From: Oscillospiraceae bacterium
GTDB lineage: Bacteria; Bacillota; Clostridia; Oscillospirales; Acutalibacteraceae
Length of the DNA stretch: 64,000 nucleotides
NCBI GenBank assembly: GCA_031261445.1
Contig: JAISJQ010000045.1
Span: 18,316-82,315, forward strand
Direction: 5' to 3'
Under the pieces are notes generated by a model. It was not told where the DNA came from, searched no databases, and saw only the letters and a program-made list of their open reading frames with translations. The position numbers and the translations under genes were made by a program. Position 1 is the first letter of the stretch. Each line of letters opens with the position of its first letter. Positions 56,681-64,000 of this stretch are shown here, piece after piece.

Positions 56681-57802
56681 TGTGTCCGTGTTTTTGGGCA
56701 CGAAATAGGGGCAACGCGCTGCGCCGGAGAGCCTAGACGAGGGGGCGACGGTGACGTGTTTATCCAAAATCACGTTCTCAATCACGGCATTGTCGCCGAT
56801 GACAGAGTCCTGCATCACCACGCTACCGCGCACCACCGCGCCGCGCCCAATGCGCACGCCGCGGAAAATCACGCTGTCGTGCACCTCCCCGCGGATGGTG
56901 CACCCATCGGCCACAAGCGAGTTTTGCACGTGGCTGTTCAGACCATAGAGCGTGGGCGCTTCGTCGCGCACTTTTGTGTACACGGGACGGTCGGCGGGGA
57001 AGAGCAGGGCGCGCTTGGCAGTGCTCAGCAAGGCCAAATTGGCGTTGTAATACGTCTCCACGCTGTCGATGGCGGTGACGAAATTGGGCAACGTCCACGC
57101 GCGGATGTCCAGCCGTTCCACGTTTTCTTGCAACAAATCGCGCTCAAAGCTCATGACCGTGGGGTCAATCGCGCGTTCAATGAAGCTCACGAGCAAATCC
57201 TTGCGCATGAGCAGAATGTGCGGCGCCCATAGTCCATCTAGATCGCCCCCTGTCACGGCGATTTCCGTCACGCGCGGCAGGGTGTCCGTGTCCTGCGTTT
57301 GGATGAGCAGCGTGTTTTTCAGCGCGGGGGCGTGCCCCGGCACGGCGGCGAGGGTGATGTCCGCGCCAGAGCGCAGGTGCTGCGCCAGCATTTCGCCAAA
57401 GTCGGGGTTACACACAAGGTTGCCATCAACCAGCAGGACGTATTCTTTGTCGGCGTCGCGGATGAAGCCCAAGATGCTCGCGGCCGCCTCCACGCGGTTG
57501 GTGTAGACACCCTTGCTGTCGCCAGAGCTGAAGGGCGGCAGGAGGATGAGCCCCTCGCGCTTGCGCGTCAAATCCCACGGTTTGCCCGTGCCCACGTGAT
57601 CCATCAGGGAGCGGTAGTTGCTCTTTGTGGGCATGAGCACGTGGCTGATGCCCGCGTTGACCATGGCCGAGAGCAGAAAATCCACCACGCGGTAGCGACC
57701 GCCGAAGGGGATCGACCCCATGGTGCGTGGCCCAGAGAGCGCCTCCACGGTGTTTTCGTGACTGCTGGCATAGAGTATGCCCAAAACATTGTTGGCTCGC
57801 AT
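56678..57802 (-). CDS. glgD: Glucose-1-phosphate adenylyltransferase-like subunit
   Basis: A 374-residue GlgD, the non- or less-catalytic partner of GlgC in Firmicute glycogen synthesis. It has the nucleotidyltransferase N-domain in altered form (ILYASSHENTVEALSGPRTMGSIPFGGRYRVVDF, shown in part), where the usual GGxGxRL loop is absent, and a left-handed beta-helix C-domain (hexapeptide repeats such as SVIFRGVRIGRGAVVRGSVV). It starts 1 base after the glgC stop. Confidence 0.93.
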   Translation of the reverse strand: MRANNVLGILYASSHENTVEALSGPRTMGSIPFGGRYRVVDFLLSAMVNAGISHVLMPTKSNYRSLMDHVGTGKPWDLTRKREGLILLPPFSSGDSKGVYTNRVEAAASILGFIRDADKEYVLLVDGNLVCNPDFGEMLAQHLRSGADITLAAVPGHAPALKNTLLIQTQDTDTLPRVTEIAVTGGDLDGLWAPHILLMRKDLLVSFIERAIDPTVMSFERDLLQENVERLDIRAWTLPNFVTAIDSVETYYNANLALLSTAKRALLFPADRPVYTKVRDEAPTLYGLNSHVQNSLVADGCTIRGEVHDSVIFRGVRIGRGAVVRGSVVMQDSVIGDNAVIENVILDKHVTVAPSSRLSGAARCPYFVPKNTDT

Positions 57803-57803
57803 A

Positions 57804-59015
57804 TCAGTGTTCCTCCCCGCTGCTGATCATCTCTTTGGGCAAGACCGTAGAGCCGTCGGCGACGACCACGCCTTTGCCCACCACGGCCACGCCCCAATCC
57901 TCTAGGTGCTCCTGCATGGTTTCCGAGGCCGCGCCGACCACAGCACCCGCGCCAATCACGGCGTCTTCCGCCACAATGGCCGTGTGCACCCGCGCACCCT
58001 TTTTGACCACCGCGCCGGGCATGAGGATGGAGTAATCCACCTGCGCACCCTCCTCCACCGTAACGCCAGAGAAGAGCACGGAGTAGTCCACCGCCCCCGC
58101 CACAGAGCAGCCCTCGCTGATGAGGCAGTCGCGCGTTTTCGCGCCGGGGGCAATATAAGCGGGCGGCGCGGCGGTGTTTTGGTAGTAGATGCGCCACGCG
58201 CTGTCCTGCACCTGAATATTCACGTTGGGGTTCAGTAGATCCAGATTCGCCTCCCAGAGGCTGTCAATCGTGCCCACGTCCTTCCAGTAGCCGTCGAACT
58301 GATAGCCGAAGAGACGCTCGCCCGCGGCGTGCATGGCGGGGATGAGGTCGTGCCCAAAGTCGTTGCTGCTGGCGGGATTGTTTTCGTCCGCCACGAGGTA
58401 CGCGCGGAGCTTTTCCCAGCTGAAGATATACACGCCCATGGAGGCGGTGTTGGTGGTGGGATGCGCGGGTTTCTCCTCAAACTCTAGGATTTGACCGCTC
58501 TCGTCGGTCTTCATTAGCCCAAAGCGGGAGGCCTCCTCCCACGGCACTTCAAGCATGGCGATGGTGCAGGCGGCATCCTTCTCTTTGTGGAACTGCAACA
58601 TTTTGTTGTAGTTCATTTTGTAGATGTGGTCGCCCGAGAGGATGAGGACGTAGGCGGGGTTGTAGCGTTCGATGAACGGGATGTTCTGGTAGATGGCGTT
58701 GGCGGTGTTTTTGTACCAGCTTGTCCCGGCGATTTGCTGATAGGGCGAGAGGATATGCACGCCGCCGTCCGCGCGGTCTAAGTCCCACGCCTGCCCGTTG
58801 CCTAAGTAGTCCGCCAGCTCCAGCGGCTGGTACTGCGTGAGCACGCCCACGGTGTCGATGCCGGAATTGACGCAGTTGGACAGCGGAAAGTCGATGATGC
58901 GGTACTTGCCGCCATAGGGCACGGCGGGTTTGGCGATGGTCTGGGTGAGCACCCCCAAGCGGCTGCCCTGCCCCCCAGCCAAAAGCATCGCGATACATTC
59001 TCGATTGCGATTCAT
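57804..59015 (-). CDS. glgC: Glucose-1-phosphate adenylyltransferase
   Basis: A 403-residue enzyme making ADP-glucose from glucose-1-phosphate and [19 protein letters not shown] with the catalytic loop, [35 protein letters not shown] and [20 protein letters not shown] (20 shown) are diagnostic. A beta-helix C-terminus follows. The start at 59015 follows GGGAG. The glgC-glgD pair is characteristic of Firmicutes. Confidence 0.95.
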   Translation of the reverse strand: MNRNRECIAMLLAGGQGSRLGVLTQTIAKPAVPYGGKYRIIDFPLSNCVNSGIDTVGVLTQYQPLELADYLGNGQAWDLDRADGGVHILSPYQQIAGTSWYKNTANAIYQNIPFIERYNPAYVLILSGDHIYKMNYNKMLQFHKEKDAACTIAMLEVPWEEASRFGLMKTDESGQILEFEEKPAHPTTNTASMGVYIFSWEKLRAYLVADENNPASSNDFGHDLIPAMHAAGERLFGYQFDGYWKDVGTIDSLWEANLDLLNPNVNIQVQDSAWRIYYQNTAAPPAYIAPGAKTRDCLISEGCSVAGAVDYSVLFSGVTVEEGAQVDYSILMPGAVVKKGARVHTAIVAEDAVIGAGAVVGAASETMQEHLEDWGVAVVGKGVVVADGSTVLPKEMISSGEEH

Positions 59016-59048
59016 GATTCACTCCCGATTTAGATTTTTGTTATGTAC

Positions 59049-59252
59049 CTGTAGGGGCAACCCTTGTGGTTGCCCTGCGGGTATGGTGGCCCTGATGGGC
59101 AGGGCGACCACAAGGGTCGCCCCTACGGGGTTGTTGTCCGTCCCACGGACGCGCAATGCGCGCCCCTACGGGTTGTTTGTTCATCGCGCAGTTGGTGGAA
59201 ATCAGCGGGCGCATACCCGCAGGGGGCACAGGCGGGGCGTGCGCCCCTACAG
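59049..59252. repeat. Family A repeat array
   Basis: Three or four family A units in a row: CAACCCTTGTGGTTGCC / CCACAAGGGTCGCCCC; GGACGCGCAATGCGCGCCCC; GCGGGCGCATACCCGC ... GCGTGCGCCCC. They fill the gap upstream of glgC; 59260-59360 holds nothing further. Confidence 0.75.
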
Positions 59253-59360
59253 ATAAGTAGTGATGCCAGCCCTAATTCTTCCAGCATCTTAATTATAGCC
59301 TGTTATGGAGATTATTGCAAGGGCTTTTTTGTGCTTTTTCTATATTTTTCACAAACTGCC

Positions 59361-59389
59361 TTGACAAACGGACATAAAGCTGTTAAACT
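59361..59389 (+). promoter_or_regulatory. Promoter of the secreted protein gene
   Basis: TTGACA 59361-59366, 17-base spacer, TAAACT 59384-59389. Confidence 0.65.
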
Positions 59390-59412
59390 ACAGGCAGAAA
59401 GAGGTGTTTCAC

Positions 59413-59886
59413 ATGAAAAAACAACCTAGGAAAATTTTGGCACTGCTCATGGCAGTGCTGTTGCTCTTTGGCACAGGCGGGAGCGTTCTGGGCGCGACGC
59501 TGCCGGAATTCCCGGGCTTTGAGCGCGAATTTCTGCCTGAAGGCACGATCCAAAAAATCGTGAAAGAGGACGTCAAAAAAACGTATGGTGAGGATGCGCT
59601 GACAACCCCGCTCATCATGATCACCACGCTGGTGGATCGCTCCTATTACAGCGTCAAAGTCGCTGTGCAACCCCCAAACGCCTCCATAGCGGATCAAAAA
59701 ATGCTCGACTACAAAATTGATGCCAAAGATGGCACGATTCTCTCTATAGAGGAAACGCCTCTGCGGGATTCCCTCCCAAGCGATAACAGCTTGCAGAGCA
59801 GAATCATTCGATTCCTCTTCGACTTTTTTGTGAAATTTGCGGATTTCCTGCGCAAAATCCCGCTCTTTCAAGTGCCACTATTCTAG
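59413..59886 (+). CDS. Secreted protein of unknown function
   Basis: A 157-residue protein with a signal peptide (MKKQPRKILALLMAVLLL..., cleavage probably after VLGA near residue 28). A small alpha/beta domain with EDVKKTYGEDALTTPLIMITT follows, then a helical hydrophobic C-terminus (RFLFDFFVKFADFLRKIP). It has its own promoter and a ribosome binding site (AAAGAGGTG) before the ATG at 59413. No family recognised. Confidence 0.7.
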   Translation: MKKQPRKILALLMAVLLLFGTGGSVLGATLPEFPGFEREFLPEGTIQKIVKEDVKKTYGEDALTTPLIMITTLVDRSYYSVKVAVQPPNASIADQKMLDYKIDAKDGTILSIEETPLRDSLPSDNSLQSRIIRFLFDFFVKFADFLRKIPLFQVPLF

Positions 59887-59904
59887 CAGAGTACACCAAC
59901 AACC

Positions 59905-60085
59905 CGTAGGGGCGCGCATTGCGCGTCCGCGTGTTGAGAAGGCAGAGGACAGAAGACAGAATCTTTTGTCTTCTGCTTCTCTGTCATTCTGCCTTCTGCC
60001 CTCTCAGTAGCCGGGCGACCATACCCGCAGGGCGACCACAAGGGGCGCCCCTACAGCATTCTGCCCTCTGAAATCTGACTTCTAA
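59905..60085. repeat. Repeat cluster: A, B, A, B
   Basis: GTAGGGGCGCGCATTGCGCGTCC; family B inverted pair (about 59936-60003); a second A half (GGGCGACCATACCCGCAGGG ... GCGCCCCTACA); a final B fragment. Immediately before recJ. Confidence 0.75.
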
Positions 60086-60099
60086 AATCTGGAGAACCT

Positions 60100-62139
60100 A
60101 TGTCCACACCCAAACAGTGGCGTTTGGCCGCCGCTAACCGCGCACGCGCACTGGAACTCGCCCGCGCTTGCGACATCCCGCCGCTGACGGCTTATCTGTG
60201 CGTGGCGCGGGGTCTGGTGACGGAAGAAAATATCGCGGCGTTTGTTGACCCCAACCCCGCGCTGGCGGTCGACCCCATGACCTTGCCGGACATGTCCGCC
60301 GCCGCAGAGCGCATCACCCGTGCCCTCGACAACGAGGAACACATCGCCGTTTTCGGGGACTACGACACAGACGGCGTGTGCGCCACCGCCTTGCTCACGC
60401 GCTATCTGGAGGCGCGGGGCGGCATCGTCACGCCCCGCCTGCCCGACCGCCAAAAAGAGGGCTACGGCATCATGCCCGGCGCGGTGGCGGAACTACACGA
60501 AGCGGGCGTGACACTCATCATCACGGTGGACAACGGCATTTCTGCCTACGAGGCCGCCGAAAAAGCGCAGGCACTGGGCGCGGAGCTGATCATCACGGAT
60601 CACCACCAGCCGGGCGAAACCCTGCCCTCCGCGCTGGCCATCGTCGATCCCAAGCTGCCCGACTGCGCCGCGCCCTACCGCGACTATTGCGGCACGGGCT
60701 TGGCGTTCCTGCTGTGCTGTGCGCTGGAGGGCGAGGAGAGCGCGGACATGCTATTGGAGGAGTTCGGCGACCTCGTGGCGCTGGCCACCGTGGGGGATAT
60801 CGTGCCGCTGACGGGGGAAAACCGAACACTTGTGCGGCGCGGGTTGGCGGTCTTGAACACATCGCCGTGCCCGGGTTTGGCCGCGCTGAAGGCGCAGGTG
60901 GGTTTGGCGGACACAGCGCTCACCGCGCGGGACGCCGCCTTCCGTCTCAGTCCCCGCATCAACGCCGCCGGGCGCATGGGATCGGCCAACGAGGCATTGC
61001 AGCTACTGCTGACCGAAAGCGAAGAGGAGGCCGCCGAGCTGGCCGCGCGGCTCTCTGCCCTCAACGCACAGCGGCAGGAGGCCGAACGCGAAATCCTGCA
61101 AAGCGCGTTTGCCGCGCTCCCGCCCGAAACGCGGCACGCCCCGGTGCTGGTGCTCGCGGGGGACGACTGGCACGAGGGCATCATCGGCATTGCGGCAGCC
61201 AAGGCCGTGGAGCAACACGGACGTCCCGCGTTTGTGCTCTCCATCAACGGCGAAGTGGCCAAGGGCAGTGGGCGCAGCATCCCTGGCTTTCACATCCACA
61301 AGGCACTCACGTTCTGCGCGGATCTGCTGACCTATTACGGTGGCCACGCCATGGCCGGCGGCTTGACGCTCCCCAGCGCGAACATAGACGCTTTGCGCGT
61401 GCGCCTGCAAGAATATGCGGCGACACTCCCCCGAATGCCCTACCCGGCGCTCCTCTGCGACAGTCCTCTAGCGGCGGGCAAGCTGACGCTTGATCTACTC
61501 GACGCCATCGAGCTGCTCGCGCCCTTCGGTTGCGAGAACGAACAGCCAATCTTTGCCCTCAAGGGCCTCACGCTCCAATCCGTCACGCCCATGGGCGGCG
61601 ACAAGCACCTGCGCCTGCGGCTGGCGGCGGCGGACGGCGAGCTGAACGCGGTCTTGTTTTCCACCAGCTCCAGCGCGTTCCCGTATGTGGCGGGTGACCC
61701 AGTGGATTTGGCGGTGACGCTCAGCGAGAACATCTACCGCAATGCGCGGCAATTGTCCGTGCAGGTGCAGGGGATTCGTCCCGCCACGGTGCGGCCGGAT
61801 CTGTTGCTGCCAGCCCTGCGGCGATACGAGGCCTTTGCACGCGGCGAAGCCGATGCCCTCACGCCCACGGACATCCCAGACCGCCCGTTGATTGCCCAGC
61901 TCTACAAGCAGCTACAGCGCAGTCCGGCCGGGTATGCGGACATTCAGGCACTCTGTCTGCATTTGCGGGACGATGGCGGACGTGCCTGCGCGTTGCGTTT
62001 GGCGTTGGATATACTTGAAGAGGCGGGTCTCGTCACCGATGCCGGGGACGGCACCTGCGCACTCCCGCCCGTCAGCGAAAAGCGCGATTTGGCGGACACG
62101 CCGACCATGCAGAGACTCGGAGGCTTGACGCATGTCTGA
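60100..62139 (+). CDS. recJ: Single-stranded-DNA-specific exonuclease RecJ
   Basis: A 679-residue 5'-3' exonuclease for recombination and mismatch repair. DHH-domain motifs: VFGDYDTDGVCATALL, ITVDNGISAYE, LIITDHHQPGE, LVALATVGDIVPL and RINAAGRMG. DHHA1 domain: GIIGIAAAK, GSGRSIPGFHIHKAL and YGGHAMAGGLTL. An OB-fold region (FALKGLTLQSVTPMGGDKHLRLRL, shown in part) and a C-terminal extension of about 130 residues follow. GGAG lies 5-6 bases before the ATG. Confidence 0.95.
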   Translation: MSTPKQWRLAAANRARALELARACDIPPLTAYLCVARGLVTEENIAAFVDPNPALAVDPMTLPDMSAAAERITRALDNEEHIAVFGDYDTDGVCATALLTRYLEARGGIVTPRLPDRQKEGYGIMPGAVAELHEAGVTLIITVDNGISAYEAAEKAQALGAELIITDHHQPGETLPSALAIVDPKLPDCAAPYRDYCGTGLAFLLCCALEGEESADMLLEEFGDLVALATVGDIVPLTGENRTLVRRGLAVLNTSPCPGLAALKAQVGLADTALTARDAAFRLSPRINAAGRMGSANEALQLLLTESEEEAAELAARLSALNAQRQEAEREILQSAFAALPPETRHAPVLVLAGDDWHEGIIGIAAAKAVEQHGRPAFVLSINGEVAKGSGRSIPGFHIHKALTFCADLLTYYGGHAMAGGLTLPSANIDALRVRLQEYAATLPRMPYPALLCDSPLAAGKLTLDLLDAIELLAPFGCENEQPIFALKGLTLQSVTPMGGDKHLRLRLAAADGELNAVLFSTSSSAFPYVAGDPVDLAVTLSENIYRNARQLSVQVQGIRPATVRPDLLLPALRRYEAFARGEADALTPTDIPDRPLIAQLYKQLQRSPAGYADIQALCLHLRDDGGRACALRLALDILEEAGLVTDAGDGTCALPPVSEKRDLADTPTMQRLGGLTHV

Positions 62140-62193
62140 CAAACCCGCACGACGCCATTGAGGCTTGAGGAATGAGGATACAGGAGGGAGGGT

Positions 62194-62323
62194 CGTAGGG
62201 GTAGGGCGTGCCCTACCCTGGTAGACGCAAAACCTGTAGGGGACGATGTCCACATCGTCCCGTTGTTTATCATGGGTTTGTCTGAATCAGCGGGACGCCC
62301 AAGGGGGCGTCCCCTACACCAAC
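62194..62323. repeat. Family A repeat
   Basis: GTAGGGGTAGGGCGTGCCCTACC hairpin, then GTAGGGGACGATGTCCACATCGTCCCG ... GGGACGCCCAAGGGGGCGTCCCCTACA (shown in parts). Confidence 0.75.
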
Positions 62324-62353
62324 GCGAAATGTCCAAAACTTGAAAAACATCGC

Positions 62354-62382
62354 TTGACAATACGTATAATACGTGTTATAAT
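62354..62382 (+). promoter_or_regulatory. Promoter of the second HicAB operon
   Basis: TTGACA 62354-62359, 17-base spacer, TATAAT 62377-62382. The spacer holds an imperfect inverted repeat ATACGTATAATACGT, a likely operator. Confidence 0.8.
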
Positions 62383-62404
62383 GCATAGTATAAGGAGAAA
62401 ACTC

Positions 62405-62596
62405 ATGCCCATGACGTCACGCGAAATGCTGCAACGCCTGCGTGCCAATGGCTTTGTGGAAATCAATAGCAATGGTTCTCACCGCAAATTGCGCAATCTG
62501 GAAACAGGTCGTCAAGTTATTGTCCCTGTGCACGCCAAAGATCTGAAAAAAGGCACAGAGCAACAGATTCTGAAAGATGCTGGGCTCTGTGATTAA
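62405..62596 (+). CDS. hicA: HicA-type mRNA interferase toxin
   Basis: A 63-residue HicA: MTSREMLQRLRANGFVEINSNGSHRKLRN (shown in part) with the catalytic His in NGSHRKL. The C-terminal HAKDLKKGTEQQILKDAGL is the classical HicA ending. The ATG at 62405 follows AAGGAG. The hicB gene starts 11 bases later. It is more typical of the family than the first HicA in this window. Confidence 0.93.
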   Translation: MPMTSREMLQRLRANGFVEINSNGSHRKLRNLETGRQVIVPVHAKDLKKGTEQQILKDAGLCD

Positions 62597-62607
62597 AGGA
62601 GAAACCC

Positions 62608-62997
62608 ATGAAAAAATTCTATCCGGCAATATTCACGGCCGAACAACCCAACGGGTTTTCTGTTCGATTCCCTGATGTGCCCGGCGTCCACACGCAGGGG
62701 GAGACCATGGAGGAAGCCTACGACATGGCGCAGGAGGCGCTGGGGTTGATGCTCCAAAATGCGGTGGGTGTGTTTGAATACCCGCCCGCCAGTGCGCCCG
62801 CTGAACTCTTGACTGTGGCAGATGAGTCCGTGGTGCTCATTTCGTTCGACGAAAAAGAATACCGCAATGCCCACACCACCTACGTGAAAAAGACGCTTTC
62901 ACTTCCCGAATGGCTCAACCGTCTGGCGATGCAACGCGGCTTGAATTTTTCCGCCGTGCTGCGCGATGCGCTGGAGCAACGCCTAGAGTTGGCGTAA
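62608..62997 (+). CDS. hicB: HicB-family antitoxin
   Basis: A 129-residue antitoxin with the HicB domain (YPAIFTAEQPNGFSVRFPDVPGVHTQGETMEEAYDMAQEAL, shown in part) and a C-terminal DNA-binding segment (PEWLNRLAMQRGLNFSAVLRDALEQ). It is similar in layout to the HicB at 56101-56499 (PSWLN ... NFSAVLQNALK), so the two modules are related. AAAGGAG precedes the ATG. Confidence 0.93.
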   Translation: MKKFYPAIFTAEQPNGFSVRFPDVPGVHTQGETMEEAYDMAQEALGLMLQNAVGVFEYPPASAPAELLTVADESVVLISFDEKEYRNAHTTYVKKTLSLPEWLNRLAMQRGLNFSAVLRDALEQRLELA

Positions 62998-63016
62998 TAC
63001 AAACACAGGAGACACC

Positions 63017-63883
63017 ATGCAAACCGCAAACACTTGGAAAGACTACGCACTGCTCGATTGCTCTGGCGGGGAGAGACTGGAACTCTGGGGCGATGTTGTG
63101 CTCATCCGCCCCGACCCGCAAGTGATCTGGGATACACCCAAAGACCCCGCGCTCTGGGGCAGTGCCCACGCCGCTTATACCCGTAGCCACAAAGGCGGCG
63201 GTAGCTGGCATTTTCTGCGCAAAATCAACGAACCATGGGTCATCCAGTGGCAAGAGTTGCGCTTCAACCTGCGCTGTATGGGCTTTAAGCATACGGGCGT
63301 TTTCCCCGAACAGGCCGTGAACTGGGCGCGATTGGGGGCACTCATCCTTGCCGCCAACCGCCCCGTGAAAGTGCTCAACCTCTTTGCCTATACGGGTTGC
63401 GCCAGCTTGGCCTGCGCGGCGGCTGGGGCGCACGTGACCCACGTGGACGCCGCCAAAGGCATGGTGCAGTGGGCGCGGGAAAACGCCGCCCTCTCGGGGC
63501 TCGCGGAGAAACCCGTGCGCTGGCTCGTGGACGACTGCGGCGGCTTTGTGCAACGCGAACTGCGCCGTGGCAATCGCTATGACGTGATACTGATGGATCC
63601 GCCCAGCTATGGGCGTGGGCCCGGCGGGGAAGTCTGGAAGCTGGAGAAAGAAATCCACCCGCTGGTGCGCGACTGCGCCGCCCTGCTGAGCGACGATCCG
63701 CTGGCCTTCCTAGTCAATAGCTATACCACAGGGCTCTCGCCCAGCGTGATGGGGTATTTGCTCCACACGGAGATTGCCGCCACGCGCGGCGGCCAGATCG
63801 ACTGCGACGAAATCGGCCTCCCGGTCACCAGCACAGGGCGCACACTCCCCTGCGGCGCTAGCGCCATATGGCGGAGCAATTAA
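63017..63883 (+). CDS. Class I SAM-dependent methyltransferase (RlmI/RlmK-like)
   Basis: A 288-residue methyltransferase resembling the rRNA cytosine/guanine methyltransferase group. SAM-binding motif I is VLNLFAYTGCASLACAAAGA, followed by VTHVDAAKGMVQWARENA and the catalytic-type DPPSYGRGPGGEVWKLEKEI region. The N-terminal PUA domain of RlmI is not present; residues 1-110 differ. Substrate unknown, rRNA likely. AGGAG precedes the ATG. It follows hicB by 19 bases. Confidence 0.87.
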   Translation: MQTANTWKDYALLDCSGGERLELWGDVVLIRPDPQVIWDTPKDPALWGSAHAAYTRSHKGGGSWHFLRKINEPWVIQWQELRFNLRCMGFKHTGVFPEQAVNWARLGALILAANRPVKVLNLFAYTGCASLACAAAGAHVTHVDAAKGMVQWARENAALSGLAEKPVRWLVDDCGGFVQRELRRGNRYDVILMDPPSYGRGPGGEVWKLEKEIHPLVRDCAALLSDDPLAFLVNSYTTGLSPSVMGYLLHTEIAATRGGQIDCDEIGLPVTSTGRTLPCGASAIWRSN

Positions 63884-63897
63884 CAATGAACAATTGA
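63883..63897. repeat. Family C repeat fragment
   Basis: ACAATGAACAATTGA immediately after the methyltransferase stop. Confidence 0.6.
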
Positions 63898-63934
63898 CTC
63901 CCTCTAATTACCCCCAGTTCAAAACGATCTAATG

Positions 63935-64000
63935 CTATGCGAATCGGGTTTCTGCGGCGTTTTGCGCGATTTCATCACGATGCTGGCCCAAAATCGTCAT
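63935..64000 (-). CDS. Possible C-terminal end of a gene entering from the right
   Basis: Minus-strand frame with 21 codons (MTILGQHRDEIAQNAAETRFA) before a TAG at 63937-63935; open to the window edge. Too short to identify. Confidence 0.3.
   Translation of the reverse strand: MTILGQHRDEIAQNAAETRFA

Noticed and set aside
59049..59252. Array of similar units considered as CRISPR
   Set aside because: Units are palindromic family A repeats of variable length and spacing, with no constant repeat-spacer period and no cas genes.
60378..61493. 371-codon ORF overlapping recJ
   Set aside because: Shifted frame of RecJ with Arg/Gly/Ala-rich low-complexity text.

Overview
The window looks like the chromosome of an anaerobic, spore-forming Firmicute of the class Clostridia, probably Oscillospiraceae-like. 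The evidence is a SpoIIP sporulation protein, a dockerin-bearing surface protein, a four-subunit Hnd-type [FeFe] hydrogenase, paired glgC/glgD glycogen genes, a tryptophan T-box and strong AAGGAGG-type ribosome binding sites. Host genes are fairly GC-rich. Most host intergenic gaps are packed with three short dispersed repeat families: A, GTAGGGGC/GCCCCTAC palindromes; B, CAGAGGGCAGAAGACAGA-like; C, CAATGAACAATTGACAATT-like.

Layout. 1-3.2 kb: an ABC ATPase (cut by the window edge) with an exported partner, a Phd/ParE-type toxin-antitoxin pair and a MerR regulator. 3.4-7.3 kb: a small accessory patch with an HTH protein, a serine resolvase behind a perfect hairpin, and surface/lipoprotein genes, one of them broken. 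7.4-22.4 kb: an integrated mobile element ending in a large serine recombinase whose frame runs into the 3' end of a tRNA-Ala gene. It carries a VirD4/TraG-like coupling ATPase, a replication-relaxation protein, an MT-A70 methyltransferase, several small membrane proteins, two large surface proteins with an unusual flavour, and two paralogous unknown genes that share an elaborate structured 5' leader. 22.7-25.8 kb: galactofuranose genes (glf and a GlfT2-like transferase, apparently starting at ATT). 26-31.2 kb: spoIIP, an aminotransferase, a candidate type I toxin/antisense RNA locus, a coiled-coil protein, tRNA-Pro and a frameshifted gene. 31.5-38.3 kb: APS-dependent sulfate assimilation (cysN, cysD, aprB, aprA), divergent from a sulfatase-maturase-like radical SAM gene, then an amidase. 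38.4-42.8 kb: hndABCD. 43.1-51.1 kb: a teichoic-acid-type polymerase, ybeY, phoH and a 1583-residue dockerin protein. 51.2-55.8 kb: a complete ECF transporter plus trpB2 behind a Trp T-box. 55.9-64 kb: two HicAB modules, glgC/glgD, a secreted protein, recJ and a SAM methyltransferase.

How the parts fit. The Trp T-box probably controls both tryptophan synthesis from indole (TrpB2) and uptake of Trp or a precursor through a dedicated ECF importer. The sulfur genes would activate sulfate to APS and reduce it, and the neighbouring radical SAM enzyme suggests some sulfate may come from sulfated glycans. The hydrogenase serves fermentative redox balance. The strongest candidates for something undescribed are the paired structured leaders in the mobile element (11.8-13.4 kb) and the convergent small-peptide/antisense-RNA locus at 28.6-28.9 kb.
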